DNA of 64,000 bases, taken from the NCBI GenBank assembly GCA_017640725.1, contig JAEPQB010000001.1, positions 558,001 through 622,000 of the forward strand. The letters are read 5' to 3'. Both the position numbers and the translations under genes were made by a program. This stretch comes from Kordiimonadaceae bacterium (GTDB lineage: Bacteria; Pseudomonadota; Alphaproteobacteria; Sphingomonadales; Kordiimonadaceae). Below, piece by piece: positions 1-9,019 of the stretch (positions are counted from its first letter, which is position 1; each line of letters opens with the position of its first letter). The notes under the pieces are model-generated. The model did not search any database and was not told the origin of the DNA. It was given only the letters and a program-made list of their open reading frames with translations.

Positions 1-1
1 G

Positions 2-2239
2 TGGATCGAAAAACGCCGCGAGACTTTGCCAACCGGAGTTTCGTTGACACTTTGGACAGACCAGGCAGAAGACTTCAAAGGCCGTATGAGTACCATTATG
101 GGTGCCGCCGGTCAGGGCCTCATTTTGGTGATGGTTGTACTTATGCTGACACTGCGCCCGGTTGTTGCCTTCTGGGTGTCTGTTGGTATTGCTACCGCTT
201 ATGCCGGGGCCTTTGTTCTGCTACCGACCGTAGACGTTTCGCTTAATATGATCTCCACATTCGCATTTTTGCTTGTTCTGGGGATTGTAGTAGATGACGC
301 AATCGTAGTCGGCGAAAGCATCCATACGGAAAGCCAGAAAACAGGTGGTGGTATTACAGCGTCGGTCTTCGGCACTCAGTTAGTTGCCAAGCCTGTCATT
401 TTCGGCGTTTTGACGACCATTATTGCGTTTTTGCCCTGGATTTTCATCTCAGGTGCCACCAGTGAATTCACCAGGCATATTACCTGGGTTGTCATTCTGG
501 CATTGGTATTCTCGCTGGTAGAAGCTTTGCTTATTTTGCCAGCGCACTTGTCCAAACTTAAGCCCCGGGAACATCTGGGTCGGTTCGGGCAGATGCAAAA
601 GCGAATTGCCACTGGCATCACGACCTTTGCGGATCGATATTATCGGCCGGCAAGCAAATGGTCGGTCAACCATGGCTGGCTCGTAACCTCAATCTTTGTT
701 GCGGTTTATCTTTTGGTTGTCAGCGGAATTTTGGGCAATGGGTTTGTGAAAACTGCATTCCAGCCAGAATTCGAGTCTGAAGAAATCAACATTGACGTTT
801 CTCTCCCTGATGGCACACCGTATAGCCGTGCCGAGGAAGTGTTGGCGCAAATGCAAGAAGCCCAGGCGCGTCTGGTTGCTGAAGTGGAAGAAGAAACGGG
901 CGGCGAACTGCAGCTGATTGAAAATTGGTATACGCGGTCTCGCAGAGACAGTGTAATCGCCATCGTTAAATTGGCACCACCTGAAGTTCGGGCACTGCCA
1001 GCAAAAGAAGCAGCGCTTCGTTTGCGCGAGTTGATTGGCGATATTCCTGATGCCGAGGAAGTGACGGTTCGCTACACGCTCAATGACAACGACCCTGGTA
1101 TGCAGTTTTCGATCAGTCACCCGGACCTAGACTTGCTTCAAGAGGCTTCCGAAGACTTTATGGCACAACTGCGCACTTACGACGCTCTGTATGATGTTCG
1201 CGATAACATCACGGGTGCCACTGAAGAAATTCAGATGTCGTTGAAGCCGGGTGCTGAGAAACTTGATCTCACGATCGCAGAGGTTTCACGGCAAGTACGT
1301 CAGGCATACTTTGGCGAGGAAGTACAGCGGTTGCCACGCGAAGGCCAGGACGTAAAAGTCATGGTAAAATATCCAGTTGAAGCCCGCCGGAACATTGAAA
1401 GCCTGAAGCACTTCCGTGTGCGCACAAATGATGGCCGTGAAGTGCCGTTGGAATCAGTCGCAAACTTGACTTATGCGCCTGGTATCGACCGCATACTTCA
1501 TTGGGATCGTCGGCGTGCCACTATCATCAGTGCAGACCTGAAGGATGACGTTCGCGACCAGATAATGGAAGATCTGGACGAGAATTTCTTCCCAGCGTGG
1601 GAACAGCGGTTCCCCGGCGTTCAGCGTGGCGCCATTGGTCAAGCGGAAGGCGAAAGACGCTTCCTGCAAGAAGTTCTCTTTTTGTATCTGACGGCTTTCT
1701 TCGCCATGTACATGCTGCTTGCTATTGCGTTCCGTAGCTATTTCCAACCAATCCTGATTATGGTGGCAATACCATTTGCGTTTGTTGGCGCCGTCATTGG
1801 GCACTTTGCTACGGACTTGACACTCGCAATATTCAGCAACTTTGGTGTGGCTGCAGCCGCGGGCGTTGTGGTGAACGACAACCTTGTGCTTGTCGATTAC
1901 ACCAACCGACTGCGCGAACGTGGTGTCGAACATATTCAGGCGATTGTAGATGCGGGCGTGGCTCGTTTCCGTCCGATCTTCCTGACCACGCTCACCACCT
2001 TCATCGGCCTTGTGCCCATGATGCTGGAGAAGTCAACACAGGCGGCTTTCCTGAAGCCGATTGTGGTGTCATTGGCTTACGGCGTACTGACCGCCTTCTT
2101 CGTAACGCTGTTCCTGGTGCCTGCCCTCTATTCTGTGGGCTATGACATCCAGAAAGCAGCAGGTGGTGCCAAGCGCCGGGTGTTGGATTTGATTGGGGGT
2201 GGCAGACGCCCATCACCAACGCCGACACAGGCTGAATAG
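2..2239 (+). CDS. RND-family efflux permease (partial, 5' end outside window)
   Basis: This is an inner-membrane proton-driven pump of the resistance-nodulation-division superfamily, the permease of a tripartite efflux system. The frame is open from base 2, so the start lies upstream; about 745 codons remain of a protein usually near 1040. The first half shows the TM4 signature GIVVDDAIVVGE, whose paired Asp residues carry protons. A large periplasmic loop follows, and the second transmembrane block contains GVVVNDNLVLVDY. The last 20 residues are a Pro/Thr-rich tail. The membrane-fusion partner is presumably upstream. A rho-independent terminator follows the stop. Substrate cannot be told from sequence; it could be an AcrB-like drug pump or a related RND exporter. 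Confidence 0.93.
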   Translation, partial: WIEKRRETLPTGVSLTLWTDQAEDFKGRMSTIMGAAGQGLILVMVVLMLTLRPVVAFWVSVGIATAYAGAFVLLPTVDVSLNMISTFAFLLVLGIVVDDAIVVGESIHTESQKTGGGITASVFGTQLVAKPVIFGVLTTIIAFLPWIFISGATSEFTRHITWVVILALVFSLVEALLILPAHLSKLKPREHLGRFGQMQKRIATGITTFADRYYRPASKWSVNHGWLVTSIFVAVYLLVVSGILGNGFVKTAFQPEFESEEINIDVSLPDGTPYSRAEEVLAQMQEAQARLVAEVEEETGGELQLIENWYTRSRRDSVIAIVKLAPPEVRALPAKEAALRLRELIGDIPDAEEVTVRYTLNDNDPGMQFSISHPDLDLLQEASEDFMAQLRTYDALYDVRDNITGATEEIQMSLKPGAEKLDLTIAEVSRQVRQAYFGEEVQRLPREGQDVKVMVKYPVEARRNIESLKHFRVRTNDGREVPLESVANLTYAPGIDRILHWDRRRATIISADLKDDVRDQIMEDLDENFFPAWEQRFPGVQRGAIGQAEGERRFLQEVLFLYLTAFFAMYMLLAIAFRSYFQPILIMVAIPFAFVGAVIGHFATDLTLAIFSNFGVAAAAGVVVNDNLVLVDYTNRLRERGVEHIQAIVDAGVARFRPIFLTTLTTFIGLVPMMLEKSTQAAFLKPIVVSLAYGVLTAFFVTLFLVPALYSVGYDIQKAAGGAKRRVLDLIGGGRRPSPTPTQAE

Positions 2240-2273
2240 CCCTCTCTGCTCGAGAGGCTATCCTTGCAAACTA

Positions 2274-2302
2274 AAGGCCGCTGGAAACAGCGGCCTTTTT
2301 TA
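2274..2302 (+). terminator. Rho-independent terminator after the RND permease
   Basis: A perfect 8-bp stem (GGCCGCTG / CAGCGGCC) with a GAAA tetraloop is followed by a run of T. It lies 35 bases after the permease stop and 24 bases before the stop of the convergent ggt gene, so it mainly ends the plus-strand transcript. Confidence 0.9.
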
Positions 2303-2325
2303 TTGTTGTCTATTGTGTTCGCCGA

Positions 2326-4080
2326 CTAGTAGGCGGCAGCATGGGCTCCGGGTCGGCGATAGTCCGCCATACCGGAAATCAAACCGTCAGGGCGCAGGAT
2401 AATCGACATTGTGGCACCCAGCACGCGTTCACCCTCATTAAAGGACGCGAGGCCACTGACACTGTGACCCATTTCAGCAAGACGAAGGCGCGTGTCAACT
2501 GAATGACCGGGCTCCAGAATCAATCGGTCTGGGAACCACTGGTGGTGAATTCGCGGGCGCGCGGTTGCTGTTGCCACGCTCATATCAAACTCCATCGCAT
2601 TCAGGATGGTTTGGAACACAGACGTGATAATCGTTGAACCACCTGGTCCGCCCGCGGCCATGTATGGCTTGCCGTCTTTGAACAGGAACGTCGGTGTCAT
2701 GGAACTGAGCGGGCGCTTGCCGGGTTCAATGGCATTGGCCTCACCGCCCAAAAGACCAAAAGCGTTCGGTGTGCCCGGCTTGGCAGAAAAATCGTCCATT
2801 TCGTTGTTGAGCAGGAACCCTGCCCCGGCAACAACACGGCCATTTCCATAGGTGAAGTTCAACGTGTAGGTGTTAGCGACCATATTGCCGGCAGCATCCA
2901 TGGTGGAAAAATGCGTAGTGTCGTTGCTCTCATATGGAAGCTTCGGTGCAGGCGCGATTTCCGTGGACGGTGTCGCCCGTTCCAGATTGATGCGCCCACG
3001 AATGTTGGCGGCGTAAGCCTTGTCTGTGATCGCAGCAACCGGCACATCAAAATAATCCGGGTCACCCAGATACTTCGACCGGTCGGCGTAAGCATATTTC
3101 ATGCTTTCTGTCAGTCGGTGAATATAGTTTGCACTGTTGTGGCCCAGGCTTTTCATGTCCCAACCTTCAAGCACATTGAGCATCTGGATGACATGCACAC
3201 CGCCAGAGGACGGTGGTGGCATGGTCACAACCTCGAAATTACGGTACGTGCCACGCAGTGGCTCGCGTTCTTTGACCACATAGTTCTGCAAGTCATCATG
3301 TGTGATCAGGCCGCCATCTTTCTGCATGGTTTCAACAATGCGGTCTGCGACCCAGCCACGGTAAAAGCCGTCTGCACCGTTGGCAGCAATCGCCTTCAGC
3401 GTTGCGGCGAGTTCCGGCTGGCGGAAGAGTTCACCCTGTTGGTATGGTGTGCCGTCTTCTTTGAAAAACTGGGCTTTGGTCACCGGGTCTCCGCCCAACC
3501 GCTGTTGGTAGCGGCTCAGTGAGGCCTGCAAAGCCCAAGACATGGGGAAGCCCTCGTCAGCTAATCGAATAGCGGGGCCCATAACTGTTGCAAGGGGAAG
3601 CGACCCATATTTGCTGAGCGCCTGTGTAAGACCCATAACAGTGCCTGGTGTGCCTGACGCCTTTAAGCTGAAGCGCGCGCGGCGGTTGTCCACGTTGCCA
3701 GCGTCATCCAGGAACATGTCCCTGGACGCACCAGCCGGTGCCATTTCGCGGTAGTCGATCGCAATCACCCGGTCCTCGGATTTTAGATAGACCATCATAA
3801 ATCCACCACCACCGAGGTTGCCTGCCTGAGGGTGGGTCACCGCAAGCGCGAAGCCTGTCGCAACGGCAGCATCAATTGCATTGCCGCCTAGTTTCAAAAC
3901 CTCAAGGCCTGCCTCACTGGCGTAAAAGTCCTGGCTAACAACCATGCCTTTGCGCGCAAGCACCGGATGGAAACGGCTGTCATACGTGATAATTGGCGAG
4001 CCACCACTTTGGGCATGAAGGGCAGGCAGCGCACTGGCAACGCTAATGAGCGCAGCAACAAAAAGGGAAATAAAGCGCAT
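2326..4080 (-). CDS. ggt: Gamma-glutamyltransferase precursor
   Basis: Secreted Ntn-hydrolase that cleaves gamma-glutamyl bonds, for example of glutathione, and is made as a precursor that cuts itself into two subunits. The chosen start gives 584 residues, has GGAG 8 bases upstream, and begins with a signal peptide (MRFISLFVAALISV...ALHAQ), indicating a periplasmic enzyme. The autoprocessing and nucleophile Thr is about residue 388 in the motif DTTHFS. The small-subunit motifs PLSSMTPTF and GGPGGSTIIT follow. An in-frame upstream start 18 codons earlier would spoil the signal peptide. The gene is divergent from a nitrilase gene, with a 20-bp inverted repeat between them. Confidence 0.95.
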   Translation of the reverse strand: MRFISLFVAALISVASALPALHAQSGGSPIITYDSRFHPVLARKGMVVSQDFYASEAGLEVLKLGGNAIDAAVATGFALAVTHPQAGNLGGGGFMMVYLKSEDRVIAIDYREMAPAGASRDMFLDDAGNVDNRRARFSLKASGTPGTVMGLTQALSKYGSLPLATVMGPAIRLADEGFPMSWALQASLSRYQQRLGGDPVTKAQFFKEDGTPYQQGELFRQPELAATLKAIAANGADGFYRGWVADRIVETMQKDGGLITHDDLQNYVVKEREPLRGTYRNFEVVTMPPPSSGGVHVIQMLNVLEGWDMKSLGHNSANYIHRLTESMKYAYADRSKYLGDPDYFDVPVAAITDKAYAANIRGRINLERATPSTEIAPAPKLPYESNDTTHFSTMDAAGNMVANTYTLNFTYGNGRVVAGAGFLLNNEMDDFSAKPGTPNAFGLLGGEANAIEPGKRPLSSMTPTFLFKDGKPYMAAGGPGGSTIITSVFQTILNAMEFDMSVATATARPRIHHQWFPDRLILEPGHSVDTRLRLAEMGHSVSGLASFNEGERVLGATMSIILRPDGLISGMADYRRPGAHAAAY

Positions 4081-4121
4081 AAATAGGCTCCGTGATGTGG
4101 AAATTCGGGCACAAATAAATG

Positions 4122-4141
4122 ATAGAGTGTTCACACTCTAT
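4122..4141. promoter_or_regulatory. Perfect inverted repeat between ggt and nitrilase (operator candidate)
   Basis: ATAGAGTG-TTCA-CACTCTAT is a perfect 8-bp inverted repeat with a 4-base centre, 41 bases upstream of the ggt start and 69 bases upstream of the nitrilase start. The symmetry and position between two divergent genes suit a dimeric regulator's binding site. No regulator gene is adjacent and there is no T run to suggest a terminator. Confidence 0.5.
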
Positions 4142-4210
4142 TGTGTTCAAAAAATTTTTCTACACCCTTATACAAAACTGTAAGAACGTTATGCGCTGGG
4201 AGAAACCATA

Positions 4211-5188
4211 ATGAAGGTCATGCCAACCGTTGCCATTGTTCAGGAACCATCTGTTTTTCTGAACCTTGAAGCGAGTGTTGAAAAAGCGCTTGCGCATATC
4301 AAAGAGGCTGCTGCGGACGGCGCGCAGATCGTTTCGTTTGCGGAATGTTGGCTGCCCGGATACCCCGTATGGCTTGATTTTGCACCCAACGCCGCCGTTT
4401 GGGATGAACCAGGGGCAAAGGCGCTGTTTCGCTTGCTCGCGGAAAACAGCGTAGTTGCCGGGGACAAGTATCTAACAGCGTTTCAGTCGCTCAGCAAGGA
4501 CTTAGGGGTGTTCATTGTGCTTGGCACGCACGAACGCGAAGGGGCAACCCTCTACAACACCACCTTTACTTTTTCCCCCAGCCTGAATGCGCCGGTGCCG
4601 CACCGGAAACTTGTGCCAACCTACACGGAACGGCTGGTGTGGGGTCGCGGTGACGGGTCCACACTTGAAACCGTCGAAACGCCGTGGGGCGTGCTGGGTA
4701 GCCTGATTTGCTGGGAACACTGGATGCCATTGGCGCGCGCGGCCATGCACGCAAAGCAGGAATTTTTGCATATTGCTCAGTGGCCGATCGTGAAAGATAT
4801 GCATCAGATAGCAAGCCGCCACTATGCTTTTGAAGGGCGCTGTGCGGTGGCGGCAGCAGGTTCGATCATGACCAAGGGCGACATTATTGATGGCTTCAAG
4901 TCCTTGAATGTAAATGAACCGGACGCGGAAGCCATGCTGATGTCAATGCCCGGCGAGATGGCGGATTTTGTGCACAATGGTGGCAGCGCGGTTATCGCGG
5001 GTGACGGCAGCTACATCACCGAGCCCGTATTCGACCGGTCAGGCATCGTGTTTGGCGAGATTGATTTGAAAGTGCAGCGCGAAGCCGCACAAACCCTGGA
5101 TACAAGCGGTCATTACAGTCGCCCGGACGTGTTTGAGCTGACAGTCAACACCGCGCCACAGCCCGGTGTGAAGTTCAAAGACAGTTAA
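4211..5188 (+). CDS. Nitrilase / carbon-nitrogen hydrolase
   Basis: Nitrilase-superfamily enzyme of 325 residues that hydrolyses a nitrile, or possibly an amide, to the acid and ammonia. The catalytic triad is visible: Glu45 in FAECWLPGYP, Lys133 in HRKLVPTYTE and Cys167 in SLICWEHWMPLAR. The Cys-Trp-Glu context is that of true nitrilases rather than amidases. GGGAG lies upstream of the ATG. There is no signal peptide, so the enzyme is cytoplasmic. A second, diverged nitrilase is encoded at 32716-33648. The substrate is unknown. The gene is transcribed away from ggt; a shared regulator is possible but unproven. Confidence 0.9.
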   Translation: MKVMPTVAIVQEPSVFLNLEASVEKALAHIKEAAADGAQIVSFAECWLPGYPVWLDFAPNAAVWDEPGAKALFRLLAENSVVAGDKYLTAFQSLSKDLGVFIVLGTHEREGATLYNTTFTFSPSLNAPVPHRKLVPTYTERLVWGRGDGSTLETVETPWGVLGSLICWEHWMPLARAAMHAKQEFLHIAQWPIVKDMHQIASRHYAFEGRCAVAAAGSIMTKGDIIDGFKSLNVNEPDAEAMLMSMPGEMADFVHNGGSAVIAGDGSYITEPVFDRSGIVFGEIDLKVQREAAQTLDTSGHYSRPDVFELTVNTAPQPGVKFKDS

Positions 5189-5191
5189 GCC

Positions 5192-5707
5192 TTATTCCTG
5201 AGACTGCTCTTGCTCTGCGCGAACGCGGCTGCCCGGCACAACAAACTCAAGCCGGTTGCCGGATGGCTCCCGGATCATCATGTGAGTGGTTGGCCCCTGC
5301 CCCATAAATTCTGGCGCGAATTCAATGCGCACGCCTTCAGTTTCAAGGAATTTGGCATGCAATTCATGGAGTGCTTTCAAGCTTTTGACCGTGAAAGCCA
5401 GATGGTGCAGCCCCACATTATTGCGCCTATTGAAGGGCACCGCCGTTTCGGGATTGTTAACCCGCCACAGGGTCACAAACGAATTGCCGTCTGTGACAAA
5501 AATCGCCGGATACTCAGGGTCCCCACCCGCCTGGCGCCAGCCCAGAGTTTCTGTGAAAAATGCGGCTGAAGCCTCAAGGTCTTTCACAGCAAGCCCAATG
5601 TGGTTCACCCCTTCCGTCACGATTTCAGTATCTTCTTGAGCAGTCACCGCCGCGGAAAACAGAAAAAACGCCGCCGTCAGGCCGCGCACAAAACTCAACA
5701 ATTTCAC
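5192..5707 (-). CDS. Exported VOC-family (glyoxalase-like) protein
   Basis: A 171-residue protein with a signal peptide (MKLLSFVRGLTAAFFLFSAAVTAQ) and one vicinal-oxygen-chelate domain. The domain runs from VNHIGLAVKDLEASAAFFTETLGW to the C-terminal MIREPSGNRLEFV, with candidate metal ligands in NHIGL, GLHHLAF and NRLEFV. The family includes glyoxalase I, dioxygenases and resistance proteins; export to the periplasm is unusual for these, so no function is assigned. It converges with the nitrilase gene only 3 bases away. Confidence 0.85.
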   Translation of the reverse strand: MKLLSFVRGLTAAFFLFSAAVTAQEDTEIVTEGVNHIGLAVKDLEASAAFFTETLGWRQAGGDPEYPAIFVTDGNSFVTLWRVNNPETAVPFNRRNNVGLHHLAFTVKSLKALHELHAKFLETEGVRIEFAPEFMGQGPTTHMMIREPSGNRLEFVVPGSRVRAEQEQSQE

Positions 5708-5740
5708 AGATCATTCCTCCCCCAAAATAGTAGGCCCAGA

Positions 5741-5766
5741 AAAAAGGCTCCGCACGATGCGGAGCC
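5741..5766 (-). terminator. Rho-independent terminator after the YHS-domain gene
   Basis: Read on the minus strand, GGCTCCGCA-TCG-TGCGGAGCC forms a 9-bp stem followed by a T run. It lies just past the stop of the YHS-domain gene and before the VOC gene, so these two are probably separate transcripts. Confidence 0.85.
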
Positions 5767-5774
5767 TTGTGCTT

Positions 5775-6251
5775 TTATTCGCCCACAAACTGTGGGTAGA
5801 ATGTGTTTGCTTTGCTGATGAAGCCTGGGATGTCTTTCAACCAGTCTTCTTTAACGCTGGCGTCATAGTTGAGGTACAGTTTGCCATCAACAATTTCCCA
5901 CTGTTTTGGGTCGCCACTGGCACCGTAAGGACGCTCGCCTTTTTCACCGCCGGCCATTGCCCAGGCACAGTATCCGCCGTATTGCGGGGCATACTTCGCC
6001 GGGTCAGCAAGGAAAAGGTCCAGGTTTTCCTGGCTCGAGAAGCGCCAGTTTGCACCCATGTATTCAGTGCTGAATTTCTTTTCGCCTTTCACAGGCTTAC
6101 CTTCAGTAAAGTAAGCCACTGTGTCGTAACCACCAACTGCGCGGTTGTTAAACAAACCGGTGTAAATGGGGTCTTCTTCCGCTGCTGCAGCAACGCTAAC
6201 GCCGAACAGCACAAGTGCCGACGCGAGTATTTTTGAGATCATCTGTTTCAC
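5775..6251 (-). CDS. Exported YHS-domain protein
   Basis: A 158-residue protein with an N-terminal signal peptide (MKQMISKILASALVLFGVSVAAAA). The YHS-type segment reads VGGYDTVAYFTEGKPVKG, then a Trp-Arg-Phe motif (ANWRFSSQENLDLF) and PQYGGYCAWAMA. The YHS domain is a small fold found in metal-related and heavy-metal ATPase proteins; stand-alone exported versions are common in Proteobacteria, often near copper or redox genes, but no such neighbour is here. Its own terminator follows. Function unknown. Confidence 0.87.
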   Translation of the reverse strand: MKQMISKILASALVLFGVSVAAAAEEDPIYTGLFNNRAVGGYDTVAYFTEGKPVKGEKKFSTEYMGANWRFSSQENLDLFLADPAKYAPQYGGYCAWAMAGGEKGERPYGASGDPKQWEIVDGKLYLNYDASVKEDWLKDIPGFISKANTFYPQFVGE

Positions 6252-6394
6252 GATACTAGCCCTTATCGAAAATTTGGATCGAATGAATTGATGTCAGCCA
6301 TATAAGCGAAGGTTTGGCGGCATGCATCTCAACCCGGATAAACTATCCGTGTGCAAGCTGTGAAAAAGGACGAAAAACAAGCAAAAAGTGACGA

Positions 6395-7618
6395 TTAGTC
6401 ACCCAAAACAGAACGAAATTGCTCTTTTTCCACATCGCTCATGCCGAGCACCTGATCCAGAATTTCATCTGTATGCTCTCCGAGTTTGGGCGGCGCTCGA
6501 TGATACTCCACTTTCGTCGATGAGTAGGAAATCGGGCTGGCAATTGACGGCATTTTTTCCCCGTTTGCACGCTCAATCTCGACATGCAAGTTGCGCGAGA
6601 CAACTTGCTCGTTTTCAAACACGCGTTCCATGCCATTGATCGGACCGCCGGGCACTGTGTTGGCTTCAAGAAGTGCAACCCATTCGTCGGTTGTCCGGGT
6701 TTTCATGATGGCCTCAATTTCAGGAATAAGGGCATCCCGGTTCCTGACCCGGCCCGGATTGGTGATGAAGCGCTCGTCTGCGCTCAAGTCTTCACGACCG
6801 ACCGCCGTGCAGAAACGCGCAAACTGGCCATCATTGCCAATCGCCAGAATAATATGGCCGTCGCTGCTGGCAAAACTCTGGTAAGGCACGATGCTGATAT
6901 GCGCATTGCCCATGCGTTTGGGTTCGTTACCGGACACAATATAGCCAAGGGCCTGGTTGCCCATAATCGCCACCTGGGTGTCGAGAAGCGACATATCAAT
7001 ATGCTGGCCTTCGCCGGTTTTCTCCCGGTGATGCAGCGCCGCCAAAATGCCAATCACACCATAAAGGCCAGTGAACACATCAGCGGTCGCAATGCCGGTT
7101 TTCTGGGGGCCACCGCCCGGCAGGTCATCACGCTCCCCGGTCACGCTCATCATGCCACCCAGCCCCTGCACCAGAAAGTCATAGCCAGGACGGTCCTTAT
7201 AGGGCCCGGTGTGGCCAAATCCGGTGATGGAGCAATAGATGATGCCCGGGTTCACCGTCGAAAGCCCGGCAAAATCGAGCCCGTATTTTGCGAGACCGCC
7301 CGCCTTGAAATTCTCAATCACAATGTCGGACTTTTCGGCCAGCCGCTTCACCAGTTCCTGGCCGGCGGGCTGGGTAATATCGATGGTGATCGAGCGCTTG
7401 TTCCTGTTCGCCGACATATAGTAGGCGGCCATGCTTTCGCCCGGAGTGGCCTCGCTTTCAAAAAACGGCGGGCCCCAGCTTCGGGTGTCGTCCCCGGCGC
7501 CCGGTCGCTCGACCTTAATCACATCGGCGCCCAGGTCGCCAAGGCACTGGCCAGCCCAGGGGCCTGCCAAAACGCGGCTCAGGTCCAGTACTTTTATGCC
7601 TTTAAGTGGCCCTGCCAT
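6395..7618 (-). CDS. gcdG: Family III CoA-transferase, probable glutarate CoA-transferase
   Basis: CaiB/BaiF-type (family III) CoA-transferase of 407 residues. It opens with GIKVLDLSRVLAGPWAGQ, and the catalytic Asp is in the ADVFTGLYG segment, followed by GQHIDMSLLD. The start is set by AAGGAC 8 bases upstream; the reading frame extends 19 codons further 5' through a palindrome but has no ribosome site there. It lies 3' of gcdH on the same strand. In Pseudomonas the same trio gcdR-gcdH-gcdG activates glutarate with succinyl-CoA, so that role is inferred from context; related enzymes act on carnitine, formate or bile acids. Confidence 0.85.
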   Translation of the reverse strand: MAGPLKGIKVLDLSRVLAGPWAGQCLGDLGADVIKVERPGAGDDTRSWGPPFFESEATPGESMAAYYMSANRNKRSITIDITQPAGQELVKRLAEKSDIVIENFKAGGLAKYGLDFAGLSTVNPGIIYCSITGFGHTGPYKDRPGYDFLVQGLGGMMSVTGERDDLPGGGPQKTGIATADVFTGLYGVIGILAALHHREKTGEGQHIDMSLLDTQVAIMGNQALGYIVSGNEPKRMGNAHISIVPYQSFASSDGHIILAIGNDGQFARFCTAVGREDLSADERFITNPGRVRNRDALIPEIEAIMKTRTTDEWVALLEANTVPGGPINGMERVFENEQVVSRNLHVEIERANGEKMPSIASPISYSSTKVEYHRAPPKLGEHTDEILDQVLGMSDVEKEQFRSVLGD

Positions 7619-7650
7619 GTCAGTCCTTTTTTTGATTGATGCTGCGCCAG

Positions 7651-7711
7651 CCCTCTCCCCCACCCGGCCACCCAAGTATAATTCCGTGCGGTGGTCGGGT
7701 GGGGGAGAGGG
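7651..7711. repeat. GC-rich palindromic (REP-like) element between gcdH and gcdG
   Basis: Arms 7651-7672 and 7690-7711 are inverted repeats of 22 bases with one mismatch, which would be a G-U pair in RNA; the outer 16 pairs are perfect. The loop is 17 bases. The 5' arm starts CCCTCTCCCCCACCCG. There is no T run, so it is not a standard terminator. It looks like a dispersed extragenic palindrome and could stabilise or attenuate the gcdH-gcdG message. No second copy was seen in this window. Confidence 0.75.
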
Positions 7712-7729
7712 CCGGTGCAGACCCGCTAA

Positions 7730-8908
7730 TCAGAAAAACGCATGCAGGCCGGTTTGCGCCCGGCCCAGGATCAGCGTGTGAATGTCGTATGTGCCTTCAT
7801 AGGTGTTCACCGTCTCCAGGTTCACCATATGGCGCATCACATGATATTCGTCTGAAATACCATTGCCGCCATGCATGTCGCGGGACTGGCGCGCAATATC
7901 AAGCGCCTTGCCACAGCTGTTGCGCTTGATGATGGAAATGTTTTCAGGCGCCGCTGTGCCTTCATCCAGCATACGACCCACGCGCAAACAAGCCTGCAGG
8001 CCAAGCGTGATTTCGGTTAGCATGTCCGCGAGCTTCTTTTGCACCAGCTGCGTCTGCGCCAGCGGTTTGCCAAACTGCGTACGATCAAGCGTATACTGAC
8101 GCCCCGCATGCCAGCAGAACTCAGCGGCCCCCAGCGCACCCCAGGCAATGCCATAGCGCGCTTTATTGAGGCAACCAAACGGCCCACCCAGGCCTGATGC
8201 ATTCGGCAGCAGGTTTTCTTCGGGCACAAACACGTTATCGAGAACAATTTCACCAGTGATAGAGGCACGCAAAGAGAGCTTGCCTTCAATCTTGGGTGTG
8301 GAGAACCCCTCCATGCCGCGCTCAACGATAAAGCCACGAATTCGCCCATCGAGCTTCGCCCACACCACCGCAATGTCAGCAATCGGGCTGTTGGTGATCC
8401 ACATCTTCGCGCCCGTCAGGCGGTAACCGCCATCAACAGCTTCGGCGCGGGTTTTCATGCCACCGGGGTCAGAGCCATGGTCAGGCTCGGTGAGGCCAAA
8501 ACAGCCAATCATTTCGCCAGTCGCCAGCTTCGGCAGATATTTCTGGCGCTGCTCTTCACTGCCATAAGCGTTAATGGGGTGCATCACGAGTGAGGACTGC
8601 ACACTCATCGCGGAGCGGTATCCACTGTCAACGCGCTCCACTTCGCGCGCGATCAGGCCGTAAGCCACATGGTTCACGCCTGCGCCGCCGTACTCGGCCG
8701 GGATGGTTGCACCAAGGAGGCCCACTTCCCCCAGCTCGCGCATAATCGCGGGGTCAAACTTCTCGTGGCGGTTGGCCTCAAGGATGCGCGGCATTAAGTT
8801 ACCCTGGCAAAACTCGTGGGCAGACGCCTGAATAAGGCGCTCTTCTTCACTCAGTTGATCGGAAAGAAGGAAGGGATCATCCCACTTAAAAACTGGCTTG
8901 TCTGACAT
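7730..8908 (-). CDS. gcdH: Glutaryl-CoA dehydrogenase
   Basis: FAD enzyme that oxidises and decarboxylates glutaryl-CoA to crotonyl-CoA in lysine, tryptophan and glutarate breakdown. At 392 residues it has the usual length. It has the acyl-CoA dehydrogenase segments [15 protein letters not shown] and [15 protein letters not shown], the Arg-containing [16 protein letters not shown] segment, and the catalytic Glu in [17 protein letters not shown], which is characteristic of GcdH rather than of short-chain dehydrogenases. Its start ATG follows a weak AAGGATGTC stretch. It is the first gene of a unit with gcdG and is divergent from a LysR regulator. Confidence 0.95.
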   Translation of the reverse strand: MSDKPVFKWDDPFLLSDQLSEEERLIQASAHEFCQGNLMPRILEANRHEKFDPAIMRELGEVGLLGATIPAEYGGAGVNHVAYGLIAREVERVDSGYRSAMSVQSSLVMHPINAYGSEEQRQKYLPKLATGEMIGCFGLTEPDHGSDPGGMKTRAEAVDGGYRLTGAKMWITNSPIADIAVVWAKLDGRIRGFIVERGMEGFSTPKIEGKLSLRASITGEIVLDNVFVPEENLLPNASGLGGPFGCLNKARYGIAWGALGAAEFCWHAGRQYTLDRTQFGKPLAQTQLVQKKLADMLTEITLGLQACLRVGRMLDEGTAAPENISIIKRNSCGKALDIARQSRDMHGGNGISDEYHVMRHMVNLETVNTYEGTYDIHTLILGRAQTGLHAFF

Positions 8909-9019
8909 CCTTGGCTCTCACCCTATAGTTAATGATTTGTGCGTATGCTTACAGCAACTAAACGCAGCTAAAAAGCGATGATTCTGTATATTTTCATGAT
9001 TTTTTGTTATGAACTTCTG

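Noticed and set aside
6584-7639. Long open frame on the plus strand opposite gcdG
   Set aside because: It lies wholly antisense to a well-supported CoA-transferase gene, has no ribosome site and its translation resembles no protein; it is a shadow of the high-GC third positions.
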